Shown piece by piece: positions 10,992 through 20,961 of a stretch of 64,000 nucleotides of DNA. Below the pieces are notes generated by a model. It worked only from the letters and a program-made list of their open reading frames with translations, was not told the DNA's origin and ran no database searches. Where the stretch lies: positions 215,961-279,960 of the forward strand of contig NW_008246103.1 of NCBI RefSeq assembly GCF_000281045.1, given 5' to 3'. A program made the translations under genes and the position numbers. Within the stretch, counting starts at the first letter, position 1; the number at the start of each line of letters is the position of its first letter. This stretch comes from Saprolegnia diclina VS20. Taxonomy: Eukaryota > Oomycota > Saprolegniomycetes > Saprolegniales > Saprolegniaceae.

Positions 10992-12437
10992 ATGCAGCGC
11001 AAAGGGTCCGTGCGGCAGCCGCCGCGCACGATCCGAGGCAGCGTCGACGAGAAGGCGCCGTCGCTCGAGACGATCGATAAGAAGCCGCGTAAGCTCCGTG
11101 ACGAGACCATCGTCATCCACGTGTGCGACGAGTTTCGCAAAGTCAATCGGGACTTTACGTGTAACAAGGCGCTGCTGCTGAACAACATGCGGTACTTTTG
11201 CGCCTATTTAAGCGATTCGGGCTCGAGCGAGGACATTGACATTTCCGTGCACTGCGATGTCGGCATCTTTGAGTGGCTCTACAACTACGTTCACGCGGCC
11301 AACGGCGTGGGCACGTCACCGCTCACAAAGCTCGGTGTCGAAAACGTCACGCCAATTCTCATTTCGTCCGACTTTTTGCAGATGGACTACCTCGTCAACG
11401 AGTGCACGACGTTCATTGGCACGCACCTCGAGTCCGTCGTGGACATGCCGGGGGACCTCCTCTGCGTCTCGGAAGGCATTTTGGACGCGATCGCGCTCAA
11501 GTGCTCGCTCGAACAGCTCGACATGATTGAGCCGCGCAAGGAAAAGCTCTGCTACAAGCTCTATAGCAAGCGCATCGCCCATTTGCTCGGGCATCTCAAG
11601 CAGCTTGAGACAGGCCTCGACCAATGCGCGGCGTGCGGCGTCGTTTACTATAGCGGCCACGTTCGAGTCTTGCACTGCCATGACGCGATCCCGAGTATCG
11701 GGTGCTTTGGGCAAGTGCTTTCTCGCCACGAACCGCGGGACGACTGGAGGGTCGATCCTTGGCTCAAGGCACTCGCTGCGTCGCCCAAGACGATGTACTG
11801 GAAGCTTTGGGGAGCGCTCCAGTGCTTGTACTGCGTCGAGTGCCACGTTTTTTTCACGGGCTCAGAAATCAAAGAGTGTTTGCACCACCCCGTGCCAGCG
11901 CATACGTCGGCGCTCGAGGCCTCGACGCACCACGCGTGCTGCGGCGCCCCCAAGTTTGCGGCCGACGCCCGCGCGACCCGCGGTTGCACGTCGAAAGACC
12001 ACGTGCTCGGTCGCCCGTACGAGGTGCGGGAGTACTTTGCCCCCGAGAGCAACTTGAACCGCCTGCATGAGCTCGCGACGACCCATGTCGACCTTCTTGC
12101 GCGCGACAAGCCCAGTGCGCCGCCCGTACCGACGGCCCCGCCGGCTGGTGTCGCAGTGCACGACATGCTGCGCCCCAGCGTCGTAGCGCGCAAGAGCATG
12201 CTGGCCAACGTCGAGGTGCCGAGCGATCTCATCAAGAGCCTCAAGTCCAATAGCGCGGACCTCTCGACGCCGCAGACGCGCAAGCAGTGGAAGATCGACC
12301 TGTACGTAGCGGGACGCTTGCGACGCTTATTGAATATGGCGGTGTCTAGACTGCAAGAGAAGGACCGCATCCGAGTCCAGCTTCTCTCGTCCACACTGAC
12401 CAAGATGCGCACCGAATACCGTGCTGCGTTTCGGTGA
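10992..12437 (+). CDS. SANBR/KIAA1841-like BTB-domain protein
   Basis: Single-exon, 481 residues. Residues about 38-160 match the atypical BTB/POZ domain of animal SANBR (KIAA1841): ETIVIHVCDE, DFTCNKALLLNNMRYF, DISVHCDVGIFEWL, ILISSDFLQMDYLV. Downstream come conserved Cys/His pairs (CAAC, CVEC, CC) and the segment MYWKLWGALQCLYC, also shared with that family. Animal SANBR has an N-terminal SANT domain; here the coding part before the BTB is only about 35 residues, so SANT appears absent. In mammals SANBR represses class-switch recombination, which cannot apply here; a chromatin or protein-interaction role is inferred. The ATG at 10992 is preferred over in-frame ATGs farther upstream because upstream sequence overlaps the preceding gene and lacks bias. 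Confidence 0.75.
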   Translation: MQRKGSVRQPPRTIRGSVDEKAPSLETIDKKPRKLRDETIVIHVCDEFRKVNRDFTCNKALLLNNMRYFCAYLSDSGSSEDIDISVHCDVGIFEWLYNYVHAANGVGTSPLTKLGVENVTPILISSDFLQMDYLVNECTTFIGTHLESVVDMPGDLLCVSEGILDAIALKCSLEQLDMIEPRKEKLCYKLYSKRIAHLLGHLKQLETGLDQCAACGVVYYSGHVRVLHCHDAIPSIGCFGQVLSRHEPRDDWRVDPWLKALAASPKTMYWKLWGALQCLYCVECHVFFTGSEIKECLHHPVPAHTSALEASTHHACCGAPKFAADARATRGCTSKDHVLGRPYEVREYFAPESNLNRLHELATTHVDLLARDKPSAPPVPTAPPAGVAVHDMLRPSVVARKSMLANVEVPSDLIKSLKSNSADLSTPQTRKQWKIDLYVAGRLRRLLNMAVSRLQEKDRIRVQLLSSTLTKMRTEYRAAFR

Positions 12438-12990
12438 GCCCCGAGCTTTTCGTTTACCAAGCCTTTATATCCATGCACCCAAGCTGCGTCCTACCGCTGT
12501 CAGCTCTCTCGCTGTCTTCCACTAATAGCTGCGACTAAGACTCTGGCACGGATGCGTGCACATCAACTAACAGCTACACCAGCTCGGACTGCGAGCTCGG
12601 GCTGCGAGCTCAGACTGCTGATCATGTAGAATCATCTTGGGCGGCGCAGCTGCATCAACAATGTCTCGTGGCGGGGTAATCAGGTGCAATTTTGCAAGGT
12701 CCACAAAAAGCGCGACAACCGCAGCGGCATGAACGCTAGCAGCATACTCTATAGCGCCTGGGCTAGTGTGAACCGGTGTCGACTCGTTCCTAGCCTTCGG
12801 CGATCCAACGGCGTCGGAGTCAACCCATCCATGTTCTCGACACCCGCATCATGGCGGCGATGCCATTGGTCGATCTCGACCAATCCAAATGGTTTCCTTT
12901 ATATATCAATACATGAATCTATTCGTTTTTGCAATATATCAATTCATAGAGGTGTTTGCCGTTTGGCACCCAGATCCAGATCTCAACGCC
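12438..12990. other. Intergenic region, no gene seen
   Basis: Contains an imperfect direct repeat of TGCGAGCTC around 12585-12612 and an AT-rich, TATA-containing stretch at about 12895-12955 just before the lipase-like gene. No coding signal. The frame stays open upstream of 12991, but its composition differs from the gene and it is taken as 5' UTR. Confidence 0.45.
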
Positions 12991-13954
12991 ATGCCCACCC
13001 AGAAGACACACTCGATCCACACCACCGACACGTTCACGAACGACCGGTACGTGGAGCTCTTTTACCAGTCGGTCGTGCCGCAGGTCGAGAGACTGCGTGG
13101 CGTCATCGTGTTCCTCCACGGGCTAGGCGACCACTCGTCGGGGTATCTTGACTTCTTTGAGCTGCTCGCCGAGGCCGGCTACGCCGTCTTCGCCTTTGAC
13201 TACATTGGCCACGGCAAAAGCGAAGGCGAGAGAGTCTACCTCGAGCGCTACCAGCACTTGCTGGACGATATTGACCAGTTTATTGCGCTCACCAAGTCCG
13301 AAGTCGACAAGCTCAATGTCCGCGTCGACAAGTACATTCTCATGGGCATATCCCTCGGCGGCCTCTTCTCATCGTTGACGGTTGTCCGCGAGCTACATGC
13401 GTTTGATGCTGTCGTCCTCATCGCGCCAGCCATCAACGTGCCGATGACGTGGGTTCTCCGGATTCAAAAGGTGTTTGCGTATCTCCTCTCGACCTACTTT
13501 CCGACCTGGCGCATCGTGCCCGGCGTCGAGCGTGAGAGTACGACGACGCTGCTTTTGTACGACAAGGAAAGGCTTATAGACAAATATCATTGTAGAACTG
13601 TCGCGCGAGCCCGCGGCGCTTCTCGAGTTTGACCAAGACGAGCTCTCGTACCACGGCATGACGCCCGCGCGCACGGCCGAGCAGTGCCTCCGCGCGATGG
13701 AGGAGCTCGCCGAGCTCAAGACCAACTTTCGGACGCCGTTGCTCATCGTCATGGGCACAGACGAGCGCATCGTGTGCCCCGAGAGCATCCGCGCCTTTGT
13801 CCGCGATGTCCCGAGCGACGACAAGGACCTCGTCGTCTTTGAAGGCGTGGGGCATATGCTCATGCGCGAGTCCAAGCGTGACGAGGTCGAGCAGACCATT
13901 ATCCAGTGGCTGAACGCCCGCACGTTCCAGTCAAAGCAAGCTGAGGCCGTGTAA
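12991..13954 (+). CDS. Monoacylglycerol lipase-like alpha/beta hydrolase
   Basis: 299-residue protein in two exons; the intron 13532-13595 joins GAG C to AA CTG and restores the frame. Shows the serine-hydrolase lid-type fold of monoglyceride lipases: HGLGDHSSGYLDFF near the oxyanion region, FDYIGHGKSEG, nucleophile elbow GISLGG, Asp in GTDERIVCP and His in GVGHMLMRE. The family cleaves monoacylglycerols or related lysolipids. No signal peptide or membrane anchor is seen, so the enzyme is probably cytosolic or peripherally bound to membranes. The start at 12991 gives a typical family N-terminus. Confidence 0.85.
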
Positions 13955-14383
13955 CAAGCAACTCCAATAGCACCATCCAGTTACACGAGCCTGCGTTGGA
14001 CCATCATACGCGAGAAGGAGCATTCTGACCACACAAATGCCACGAGAACTAACATTTTGGCCAGTAATCATGTCCCTCAGGAGAGATTTGAAGTATCAAC
14101 TTGATATTTCAAAATGGCCGAGAATATTCTATGACGACGAGGTAATCAAATGCCCCGCAGCTCCCTCCCATGACCCCACTGGTGCTTCAACGAATTGCGC
14201 CGACCAACAACTCGCGTATTCAGTCATGCTCGTTGGAGCTGCAATGTTATTGGACGTTACGGAAAATATCAAGTACAAATGGTAATTATCGAGTCAAAAA
14301 GAGCGCACGCTCTTCTTTTATATTTTCCCTGCACTTGATTCACCTCTTCAATCGCCAATTTGCTTTCACGAAACTCGACACCC
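13955..14383. other. Intergenic region, no gene seen
   Basis: Reading frames here are AT-richer than neighbouring genes and carry no domain. The last 60 bp are pyrimidine-rich (CTTTTATATTTTCCCTGC) and probably contain the promoter of the VWA gene. Confidence 0.4.
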
Positions 14384-15895
14384 ATGTCGAAAATGCTCCT
14401 GCCCAAGTCCCTCTTGCTTTCGTGCGCGACCGAGGTCAAGCAGATCGCAGCCCGTGAGAACAACGCGACGACGTATGTCAACTGCCACATCGAGGCCCCC
14501 ACGTGCGACGACACTGAGCGCCAGCCGATCGACCTCGTGATTGTCCTCGACAAGTCGGCGAGCATGGCCGAGATGGAGAAGCTCGATTTATGCAAGACGA
14601 CGCTGACCTTTTTGGCGCGGGAACTCTCGGCCAATGACCGCGTGAGCTTAGTCGTGTACGACAGTGACGTGACGACCATTCTGCCGCTCACGCTCATGAC
14701 GCACGACGGGAAAACGCTTTTCGAAAAGCGGGTTCGCGCCATTCAAGCAGGAACGTGCACGAACCTCAGCGGCGGTCTTTTCGCCGGCTTGGATGAGATT
14801 CGACGCCCAGAGCGGAGCGACGGTGGGTCGCCCAACCCCATTCGGTCGGTGCTTCTCTTGACGGATGGACTTGCCAACTACGGTGTGGTGAAATCGTTGC
14901 CGCTGCTCAGCATTCTAGAGAGCTGCTACAGCGACGCCCCCCATACCGCCAAGGATTACGAAGCGCCTACGTCCAGTGCTCGTGCAGAGCAGCAGTCGCC
15001 CGTGTCGCTCTTCACCTTCGGCTATGGAGACAACCACGATGCCAAACTCTTGCGAAGTATCTCGGACTTTGGTCGAGGCACGTACTACTTTGTTCAGAGC
15101 GCGGACGCTGTCTCGGTCGCGTTCGCCGACTGCCTCGGAGGTCTTCTCAGCGTTGTGGCTCAAAACATTCAACTCGAAGTGCTCGTCGCGTCGCCAGGTG
15201 TTCGCATTCTCGACATCAACACCAAGCGCCCCCAGCGCGTCGAGGTTCCTGGGCTGCACTATGTGGTGGAGCTCGGTGACTTGTACAGCGAAGAGCTCCG
15301 CGATCTTCTCGTGCACGTCCAAACCACGGCAAGTGTCGACACCGACCAGCAATACTTGGTCGAGTTTCGTCTGCGCTACGTCAATGTACTGACGTCCCGC
15401 ATCGAGACGACGGCGACCATGAGCGCAATTGCTCGCCCCAGCGTTGTCACCGACACCTCGGTGTGTCTGGCTGTTACGCGGCAAAAGCACCGACTGGAGA
15501 CGGCCGATGCCATGGACGCCGCCCAGCGCGAGGCCGACGACGGCCACCTTGACCTCGGCCAAGCCCGACTCGCAGCGCTCAGCGAGAAGCTGCAACGCGC
15601 TTTTGCCGACTTGGGTTTGGACGCGACCGTGGGTCAAGAGAAAATATTGCTCGAAGACTTGCGCGATTGCCAAGAGGCTATGAAAACCCTCGCGGTGTAC
15701 CGGTCGCGGGGCCAGTTCCGGCTCACGAACCGCGCGCAGACCCATCATACGCAGCGAAGCAACGACACGGAGACGTCGTGGGTCGACATCAAGACCGAAG
15801 ATAGTTTCTGCAGCGAAGACTCTGGCACGTATCGCAACGAGACCAAGCGCCGAGTGATGGCCCGCGCGCTCGATATGACCAAGAAGGACACATAA
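14384..15895 (+). CDS. VWFA-domain protein
   Basis: Single-exon, 503 residues. Residues about 50-235 form a von Willebrand factor A domain with a complete metal-ion-dependent adhesion site: DKSAS (DxSxS), the Thr of GTCTNLSGG, and LLTDG. The order (VWA near the N-terminus, then a beta-rich region with LEVLVASPGV, then a helical C-terminal part) resembles the WAV3-like cytosolic VWA proteins of plants, but no RING finger is present. No signal peptide is seen, so an intracellular ligand-binding or scaffold role is inferred. The ATG at 14384 is used; sequence before it has a different composition. Confidence 0.75.
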   Translation: MSKMLLPKSLLLSCATEVKQIAARENNATTYVNCHIEAPTCDDTERQPIDLVIVLDKSASMAEMEKLDLCKTTLTFLARELSANDRVSLVVYDSDVTTILPLTLMTHDGKTLFEKRVRAIQAGTCTNLSGGLFAGLDEIRRPERSDGGSPNPIRSVLLLTDGLANYGVVKSLPLLSILESCYSDAPHTAKDYEAPTSSARAEQQSPVSLFTFGYGDNHDAKLLRSISDFGRGTYYFVQSADAVSVAFADCLGGLLSVVAQNIQLEVLVASPGVRILDINTKRPQRVEVPGLHYVVELGDLYSEELRDLLVHVQTTASVDTDQQYLVEFRLRYVNVLTSRIETTATMSAIARPSVVTDTSVCLAVTRQKHRLETADAMDAAQREADDGHLDLGQARLAALSEKLQRAFADLGLDATVGQEKILLEDLRDCQEAMKTLAVYRSRGQFRLTNRAQTHHTQRSNDTETSWVDIKTEDSFCSEDSGTYRNETKRRVMARALDMTKKDT

Positions 15896-16273
15896 ACGTG
15901 GCGTTCGATGAGCAGAAGGATAGACCCCGCCAACACGAGGCAGGATGAAATCGCTTACACTCGGCATTTGAAATAATGTAGGATATTAACCCCTCCATCC
16001 CACAAAGCTACAGGCTATAGCTCTGGCTTTAGCTCTGTGAGCTGGAGGGGTTGATACCTGGTGCAGTTCTTGTTGACAACATTTTGGTTCTGGTTGAAAT
16101 TAATTGAGTCGCCTATAAAATCTAGAAAACGGAATGTAGACCTTATTTTTGACATGCTAAATACCGGTATATGTGTGGGAGATGACGGCGTTGACTAAGC
16201 TTGCACTATGCAACATTATGTCCTCTATAAAACCAAAATACGGTTGTGCTGCCTAATCAGACAAGATCTGGTT
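15896..16273. other. Intergenic region with an imperfect hairpin
   Basis: AT-rich spacer between the VWA gene and the first leucine-rich paralogue. It contains the inverted repeat listed at 15988-16052 and a TATAAAA element near 16223. A second in-frame ATG at 16208 precedes the chosen start. Confidence 0.4.
15988..16052. repeat. Inverted repeat / potential stem-loop
   Basis: The 10-bp arms AACCCCTCCA (15988-15997) and TGGAGGGGTT (16043-16052) are perfect complements. The 45-bp interior holds further self-complementary and repeated pieces (AGCTACAG against CTGTGAGCT; GCTCTGGCTTTAGCTCT). It could be a small transposon relic or an RNA hairpin. Confidence 0.5.
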
Positions 16274-17671
16274 ATGACGACGCCGGAGCTGCCAACGCAC
16301 CTCCTCGAGAAGATCGTCTGCAACCTCGACGACTCGACGTCCTTCTTCTCGGCGCTGAACGAGCTACCTTGCACTGGCAGAAGCCCGTTCCTCGCTGCGT
16401 TTTGCGAGGCCGCGGCCGTGTGCCCACCGTGGCGCCTGTGGCCCAAGTTGCAAATTTTCGCGCATGAGCCTCTGGCGAGCGAAGCGCTCGTGGAGCGCGT
16501 GCTCCGAGACCATCCGCGCGTTTGGCTCGATACGACTTGTCTGGTTGCGTATGTTTATATGATGTCGCCGACGGCCCAGCTCCAGCTTGCCGTGACTGAC
16601 GACGAAATCATCGACACGACCTTGCTCGCCAACGTCACCGACTTGCATGTGATCTCCACGGACCCTCAACTGCTTGTGCCCACTGCAGCGCGCTTGGCGA
16701 ACGCACCCCGCGTTCGCACGCTGCGCCTCGCCGTTGATATCGGCGTCGTGCTACAGAACGACGATCTCCTTGATGTGCTTTCGGCGAGTCTCTCGCCGTC
16801 GCTGGAGTCGCTAGTTTTTCTCTTTGACGGTGACCTTCTCGACGAGCTGAGTGACGTGGTCGTGATGCGCGTTGCGCAACTCATCGTGACGTTTCCCGTC
16901 TCCATGGTCCGCTTCTCGAGCGTCCGAACAAGCAACGCCGGGGCACGCACGCTCTTTGATGCGCTTCGTAACGCACCGAGCCTCGACAAGATCAACTTCT
17001 TAAGCTGCGATCAGCTTGTGAGTATGATCGCGGCGTTTAGCCAGCCGAGAACGTGTCTGCGCTACCACGAACACGACGCCGCATGCGTCGCAAAGGTTGC
17101 GCAGTCGTCCGCCTTTCCAACGATGAGAGAGTGGTCCATGTCGACTTCGTACCGGGAGGCGCGCCCAGTGTACGCGTTGCTCCGGGCGATGCCTCGACTG
17201 CACCACATTTCCGTGAGCTGTGACAGCGACGACGATGTATATATGTACCCCGTTCTCCTCGCCGATATCGCCACGCTACAAAACTTGCGGTCGCTCGCAT
17301 TTTCCGCCGAGCGTCTCCTCGGCAACCCAGACCACGCCGCGCAGCTCTTTCTCATGCTTCGGGAGCTCCCAAATCTCGCAACACTGCGGCTCATTTGCGC
17401 AGGCACCACGACCGAAGGGGTCATCGTGCTCGCGGCCGTGCTATCCCGTCTCCCGCACCTCCACCACATCGATTTGTCTGAAAATTTTCTTGGTGACGCC
17501 GCGGTCCCCGTGCTGGAGCACATCATTGCGATGCCGCAGCTCCAGTCGCTCTGGCTCGCCTGCAACGACCTCTCGCCCGAGGCCAAGGCACGACTCGGCC
17601 GCTACTTGCAGCAACTGGACCGGTCTCCCTGCCACCTCGCGCTCGACGACTACCAGCAGTCGTTCGTTTGA
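16274..17671 (+). CDS. Leucine-rich repeat protein, tandem paralogue 1
   Basis: 465 residues, single exon. The N-terminus (LPTHLLEKIVCNLDD, then STSFFSALNELP) has the spacing of a degenerate F-box, and the C-terminus carries LRR units (HLHHIDLSENFLGDAAVPVL, LQSLWLACNDLS). It shares N-terminal motifs (FFSAL...LP, PFL, PPWRLWP) and the RYHEHDAACV segment with the next two genes, so the three are tandem duplicates. F-box/LRR proteins usually select substrates for SCF ubiquitin ligases; whether this degenerate F-box still binds Skp1 is not shown. Start chosen at 16274 by comparison with the paralogues; 16208 is a possible alternative. Confidence 0.75.
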   Translation: MTTPELPTHLLEKIVCNLDDSTSFFSALNELPCTGRSPFLAAFCEAAAVCPPWRLWPKLQIFAHEPLASEALVERVLRDHPRVWLDTTCLVAYVYMMSPTAQLQLAVTDDEIIDTTLLANVTDLHVISTDPQLLVPTAARLANAPRVRTLRLAVDIGVVLQNDDLLDVLSASLSPSLESLVFLFDGDLLDELSDVVVMRVAQLIVTFPVSMVRFSSVRTSNAGARTLFDALRNAPSLDKINFLSCDQLVSMIAAFSQPRTCLRYHEHDAACVAKVAQSSAFPTMREWSMSTSYREARPVYALLRAMPRLHHISVSCDSDDDVYMYPVLLADIATLQNLRSLAFSAERLLGNPDHAAQLFLMLRELPNLATLRLICAGTTTEGVIVLAAVLSRLPHLHHIDLSENFLGDAAVPVLEHIIAMPQLQSLWLACNDLSPEAKARLGRYLQQLDRSPCHLALDDYQQSFV

Positions 17672-17832
17672 ATAATGACGAGCTGCCTGTTGCTTCCTTA
17701 ATCGAAGTTGCGTTTGCCGAATTGATTGTGTCGGCTACAAAACACACTGACGGTTATAAAAACAGGTATGAGTGGAAGCTCGCAACAGCCAATCCGTGAA
17801 CGCCATCAGATTGACGTCTTGGCGCTTGGAGG

Positions 17833-19269
17833 ATGCGGAAGCGACAAAAGGCGTCGCCGCGTCCGCTGCCGCAAGGGCTCCTCGAGAGAATTGCGTGCTT
17901 CATCGACACGCCGATCGTCTTCTTTTCAACCCTGGAGGTGCTGCCCCGGTCCAAAATGGACCCGTTCTTGAGTGCGCTCTACGACCTCGCGACCGTGGTC
18001 ACCCCGTGGTGCCTTTGGCCCGTCCTCCAGCCAGCCGCCGGGCTTGCGCAGCTGCCAGCCGCCTACGCGCCGCTCGTGAAACGCGTGCTTGAAAGCCATC
18101 CGCGCGTCGTCTTGGAGGCAAGTAGCCCACAAGAGTACTTTGGCATGCTCTCGCCGACCGCCAGCGTCCAGCTGCGAGCCACCGACGCCCAGCTGCTGTG
18201 GCAACTCGCCGACACCGTGGCCATTGTCACAAGCTTGCACATCGATTTCACCGCGTCCGTGTCACTGCAGTCGCTTCTACAGCACTTGGTGCTGGCGCCC
18301 CGCCTTCGGTCTCTCGCTCTCGATATGGACGTCCGCGCGCTAAGCACCATCCACGAGCGCTACCTCAAGAGTTTTATACCGATACTTTGCGACTCGCTGC
18401 AATCCGTGACGCTCGCGCTCACCGGTCAGTGCGGTGAGCAGGTGCCCGAAGCAACCGTGCATACAATCGCCCGACTCGTCGCGTCGCTGCCCGTGACACA
18501 GCTAAGGCTCGACTCCGTGGCCACGTCCGAGCATGGCGCGCGGCGGCTCTACGACGCCATTCTCGATGCCAAGCGCCTCTCGCAGCTCAAGTTGTTTGCG
18601 TGCGACGACCTCGCGGGCCAACTCGCCGTCCTTGGCGCGCCCTGGGTATGCATGCGCCGTCACACGCACGAGGTAGCCTGTCGCCCGGACCATTGCCCTT
18701 TTCCCAGCCTCTTGTCGTGGACCATGGCGACGCGGAAGACAGATCTGAGCCAAGTCTTTGCCACGCTCCGACGCATGCCGCACCTCCAGCACGTGGGCAT
18801 TCAATTGCTCTATACACCTGATGAAGACGCGACTACACTGCTGCTATCGACCCTCGGGCAGCTCCACGGCGTGCGAGCGCTCACCTTGTCTGGGCCGTTG
18901 CTGCTTCAAGACACGCGTCGTGTAACGCAAGTGATCAACATGCTCTCTGAGCTGCAGCATCTCTCGGCGCTGCGGCTTGTCTCTTCCGACCTTGGCAGCA
19001 CAGGTCTCCGTCTGCTCGTGCAAGCGCTACAACACCGACCAAAGTGGACGGCCGTGGATTTGCGCTGGAACGACTTGACCGATGCCGACGTGCCGCTTCT
19101 CGAGACACTGGTGGACTCGCCGCAGGTCCGGACGCTCTGGCTCGGGGGCAATAAGCTCTCGGACGATGCCAAAGACCAGCTGGAATCACACGCGTGGTAC
19201 CGAGAGACGCGTCCGCTGGCGCACCTTGCGCTGGACGATGCGGAAAAAGGTCCCCAAGACTTCGAGTAG
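17833..19269 (+). CDS. Leucine-rich repeat protein, tandem paralogue 2
   Basis: 478 residues, single exon, 161 bp after paralogue 1. F-box-like N-terminus (LPQGLLERIACFIDT, then FFSTLEVLP) and conserved PWCLWPVLQP and RRHTHEVAC segments align with the neighbours. LRR units are visible near the C-terminus (KWTAVDLRWNDLTDADVPLL, VRTLWLGGNKLS). The spacing of hydrophobic residues through the middle suggests irregular LRRs along most of the chain. The paralogues have diverged greatly outside these anchors, so the duplication is old or they evolve quickly. No signal peptide; probably cytoplasmic. Confidence 0.75.
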   Translation: MRKRQKASPRPLPQGLLERIACFIDTPIVFFSTLEVLPRSKMDPFLSALYDLATVVTPWCLWPVLQPAAGLAQLPAAYAPLVKRVLESHPRVVLEASSPQEYFGMLSPTASVQLRATDAQLLWQLADTVAIVTSLHIDFTASVSLQSLLQHLVLAPRLRSLALDMDVRALSTIHERYLKSFIPILCDSLQSVTLALTGQCGEQVPEATVHTIARLVASLPVTQLRLDSVATSEHGARRLYDAILDAKRLSQLKLFACDDLAGQLAVLGAPWVCMRRHTHEVACRPDHCPFPSLLSWTMATRKTDLSQVFATLRRMPHLQHVGIQLLYTPDEDATTLLLSTLGQLHGVRALTLSGPLLLQDTRRVTQVINMLSELQHLSALRLVSSDLGSTGLRLLVQALQHRPKWTAVDLRWNDLTDADVPLLETLVDSPQVRTLWLGGNKLSDDAKDQLESHAWYRETRPLAHLALDDAEKGPQDFE

Positions 19270-19503
19270 ATCGAAGTGTCTCTTTGCATATACGAGGCAG
19301 CGTCGTGGGTCGTGCTGCACTTGATTTGGTTATTAGTACTTGTACATTCTACTTGTGTACAAGTACACATTTGTCGTCGTTAATTCGTCGACTCGCATTG
19401 TGTTAGCGTTGGGTGTCGGCTAGGAAAACGCTCCAAGTACGGCCAATCCCGCACGGTTCAACCCATCATTTAGACCAATCACAGACTGGCTAGCGCCGAC
19501 AAA
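19270..19503. other. Short spacer between LRR paralogues 2 and 3
   Basis: No gene. Contains a short self-complementary GTACTTGTACA / TGTACAAGTAC pair (about 19337-19367) that could form a hairpin downstream of paralogue 2. Confidence 0.4.
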
Positions 19504-20910
19504 ATGGCAATGACCAAGCGCATCAAGCCGATGGCGCCCGGGCTCGCGCTGCCGCAGCACCTCGTCGAGACGATCATGTGCTACCTCGACACGGCCACCG
19601 CCTTCTTCTCGGCGCTGCGGACGCTGCCTCGCGCTGGCAAGAGCCCGTTCCTCGTAGCACTGGAAGAGCTCACGGCCGAGGTCCCGCCGTGGATGCTATG
19701 GCCCATCCTTGACGTCGGGTGCGCGGCCGAGGCGTCGATTGGCCACGAAGCGCTCTTCGCGCGCGTGCTCCAGAGCCATCCGTACGTGCTCATGAACGAC
19801 GGCGAGCCAGAAAAGTACCTGCCACTGGTCTCGCCCAGTGCGGACGTCGTACTCCCCGACTACAACAACAGCGTCGCCACCCTTGCGCCGTCGTCATTGG
19901 CGCGCGTGACCAACTTTCAAATCAACTTGGTGTCGCTGCGCACAGTGGCGACGTACGTTGCGCACGCGCCGCGTCTGCGCGCCATGAGCCTCACGGGGAC
20001 GCTCAATGCGCTAACCGACGACGAGTCGGCGCTCGATCATTTGTTTGCCTGTACCAAAGCGACGCTGCGCCGGATGGAGCTGATACTGTACTGTGACTCG
20101 ATCCAGCGCCGTCACGCTGCCATCGAGGCGCTGGCCCACGTGCTGGCGACCTTTCCTGTCGAGACGCTGTACATACACAATCTGTCGGTGTCGGTGACCG
20201 AGGCCAAAATGCTCTATGACGCCATGCGCGCGTCGCCACGCCTCCAACGTCTTTACTTTATCGCGAGCGCGCAGCTGGCTCGGTACGTCACCGCGTGGGC
20301 GACACCACAGACGTGCTTGCGCTACCATGCCCACGACGCAGCGTGCGTCGTCTCGACGAAATCTGCCTTGTCGTCGGTGACGACCTGGACCATCGACGGC
20401 GAATGGAGCGAGATCAAGGCCGCCGTTTTGACGCTAAGGACCATGCAGCACGTCCGTGAGCTGCATGTCATGGTCCTACCGGGGCCGGTTCATCCCACCG
20501 AGTACAAAAAGTTGCTCGAAGTCATCGAGGCGCTGCCGCTGCGCAAGCTGAGTCTACTGGGCTTCGAGTGCCTCACGACACCGGCGATCAAAGAGCTAAT
20601 GGCATGTCTGCGCCGTCAAGGCACTCTGCGGTCCTTGCACCTCATCCAGTCCAGTCTCTCAGCGGATGCGCTGGCGACGCTCGCAGCAACCGTCCCGATG
20701 CTTGGCCACATCAAGCACATGGACTTGAGCGACAACGACTTCAGCGACGACCAAGTCCCGAGCCTCCAGGTGCTGCTATCTCATCTTGCGCATCTCAACT
20801 TGCATGGGACCAAGCTCTCGAGTAGCGCCACCGAGCGCTTGAAGCGATATGCGCTCGACGTCTTGTGCCACTTGTCGATCGACAACGGCGACATCAACGA
20901 GGAATACTAA
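19504..20910 (+). CDS. Leucine-rich repeat protein, tandem paralogue 3
   Basis: 468 residues, single exon. It has the same layout as the two upstream copies: F-box-like LPQHLVETIMCYLDT followed by FFSALRTLP, then PFLVALEEL, PPWMLWPILD, and RYHAHDAACV; C-terminal LRRs include IKHMDLSDNDFSDDQVPSL and HLNLHGTKLS. It ends 51 bp from the converging bZIP gene. The shared anchors and the head-to-tail order show local tandem duplication. Function is inferred only: substrate recognition or protein interaction. Confidence 0.75.
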   Translation: MAMTKRIKPMAPGLALPQHLVETIMCYLDTATAFFSALRTLPRAGKSPFLVALEELTAEVPPWMLWPILDVGCAAEASIGHEALFARVLQSHPYVLMNDGEPEKYLPLVSPSADVVLPDYNNSVATLAPSSLARVTNFQINLVSLRTVATYVAHAPRLRAMSLTGTLNALTDDESALDHLFACTKATLRRMELILYCDSIQRRHAAIEALAHVLATFPVETLYIHNLSVSVTEAKMLYDAMRASPRLQRLYFIASAQLARYVTAWATPQTCLRYHAHDAACVVSTKSALSSVTTWTIDGEWSEIKAAVLTLRTMQHVRELHVMVLPGPVHPTEYKKLLEVIEALPLRKLSLLGFECLTTPAIKELMACLRRQGTLRSLHLIQSSLSADALATLAATVPMLGHIKHMDLSDNDFSDDQVPSLQVLLSHLAHLNLHGTKLSSSATERLKRYALDVLCHLSIDNGDINEEY

Positions 20911-20961
20911 GTAGCACGATATCGCTTGCTCGATTTGTGCTACAACGAGAGAACAAGCAAG

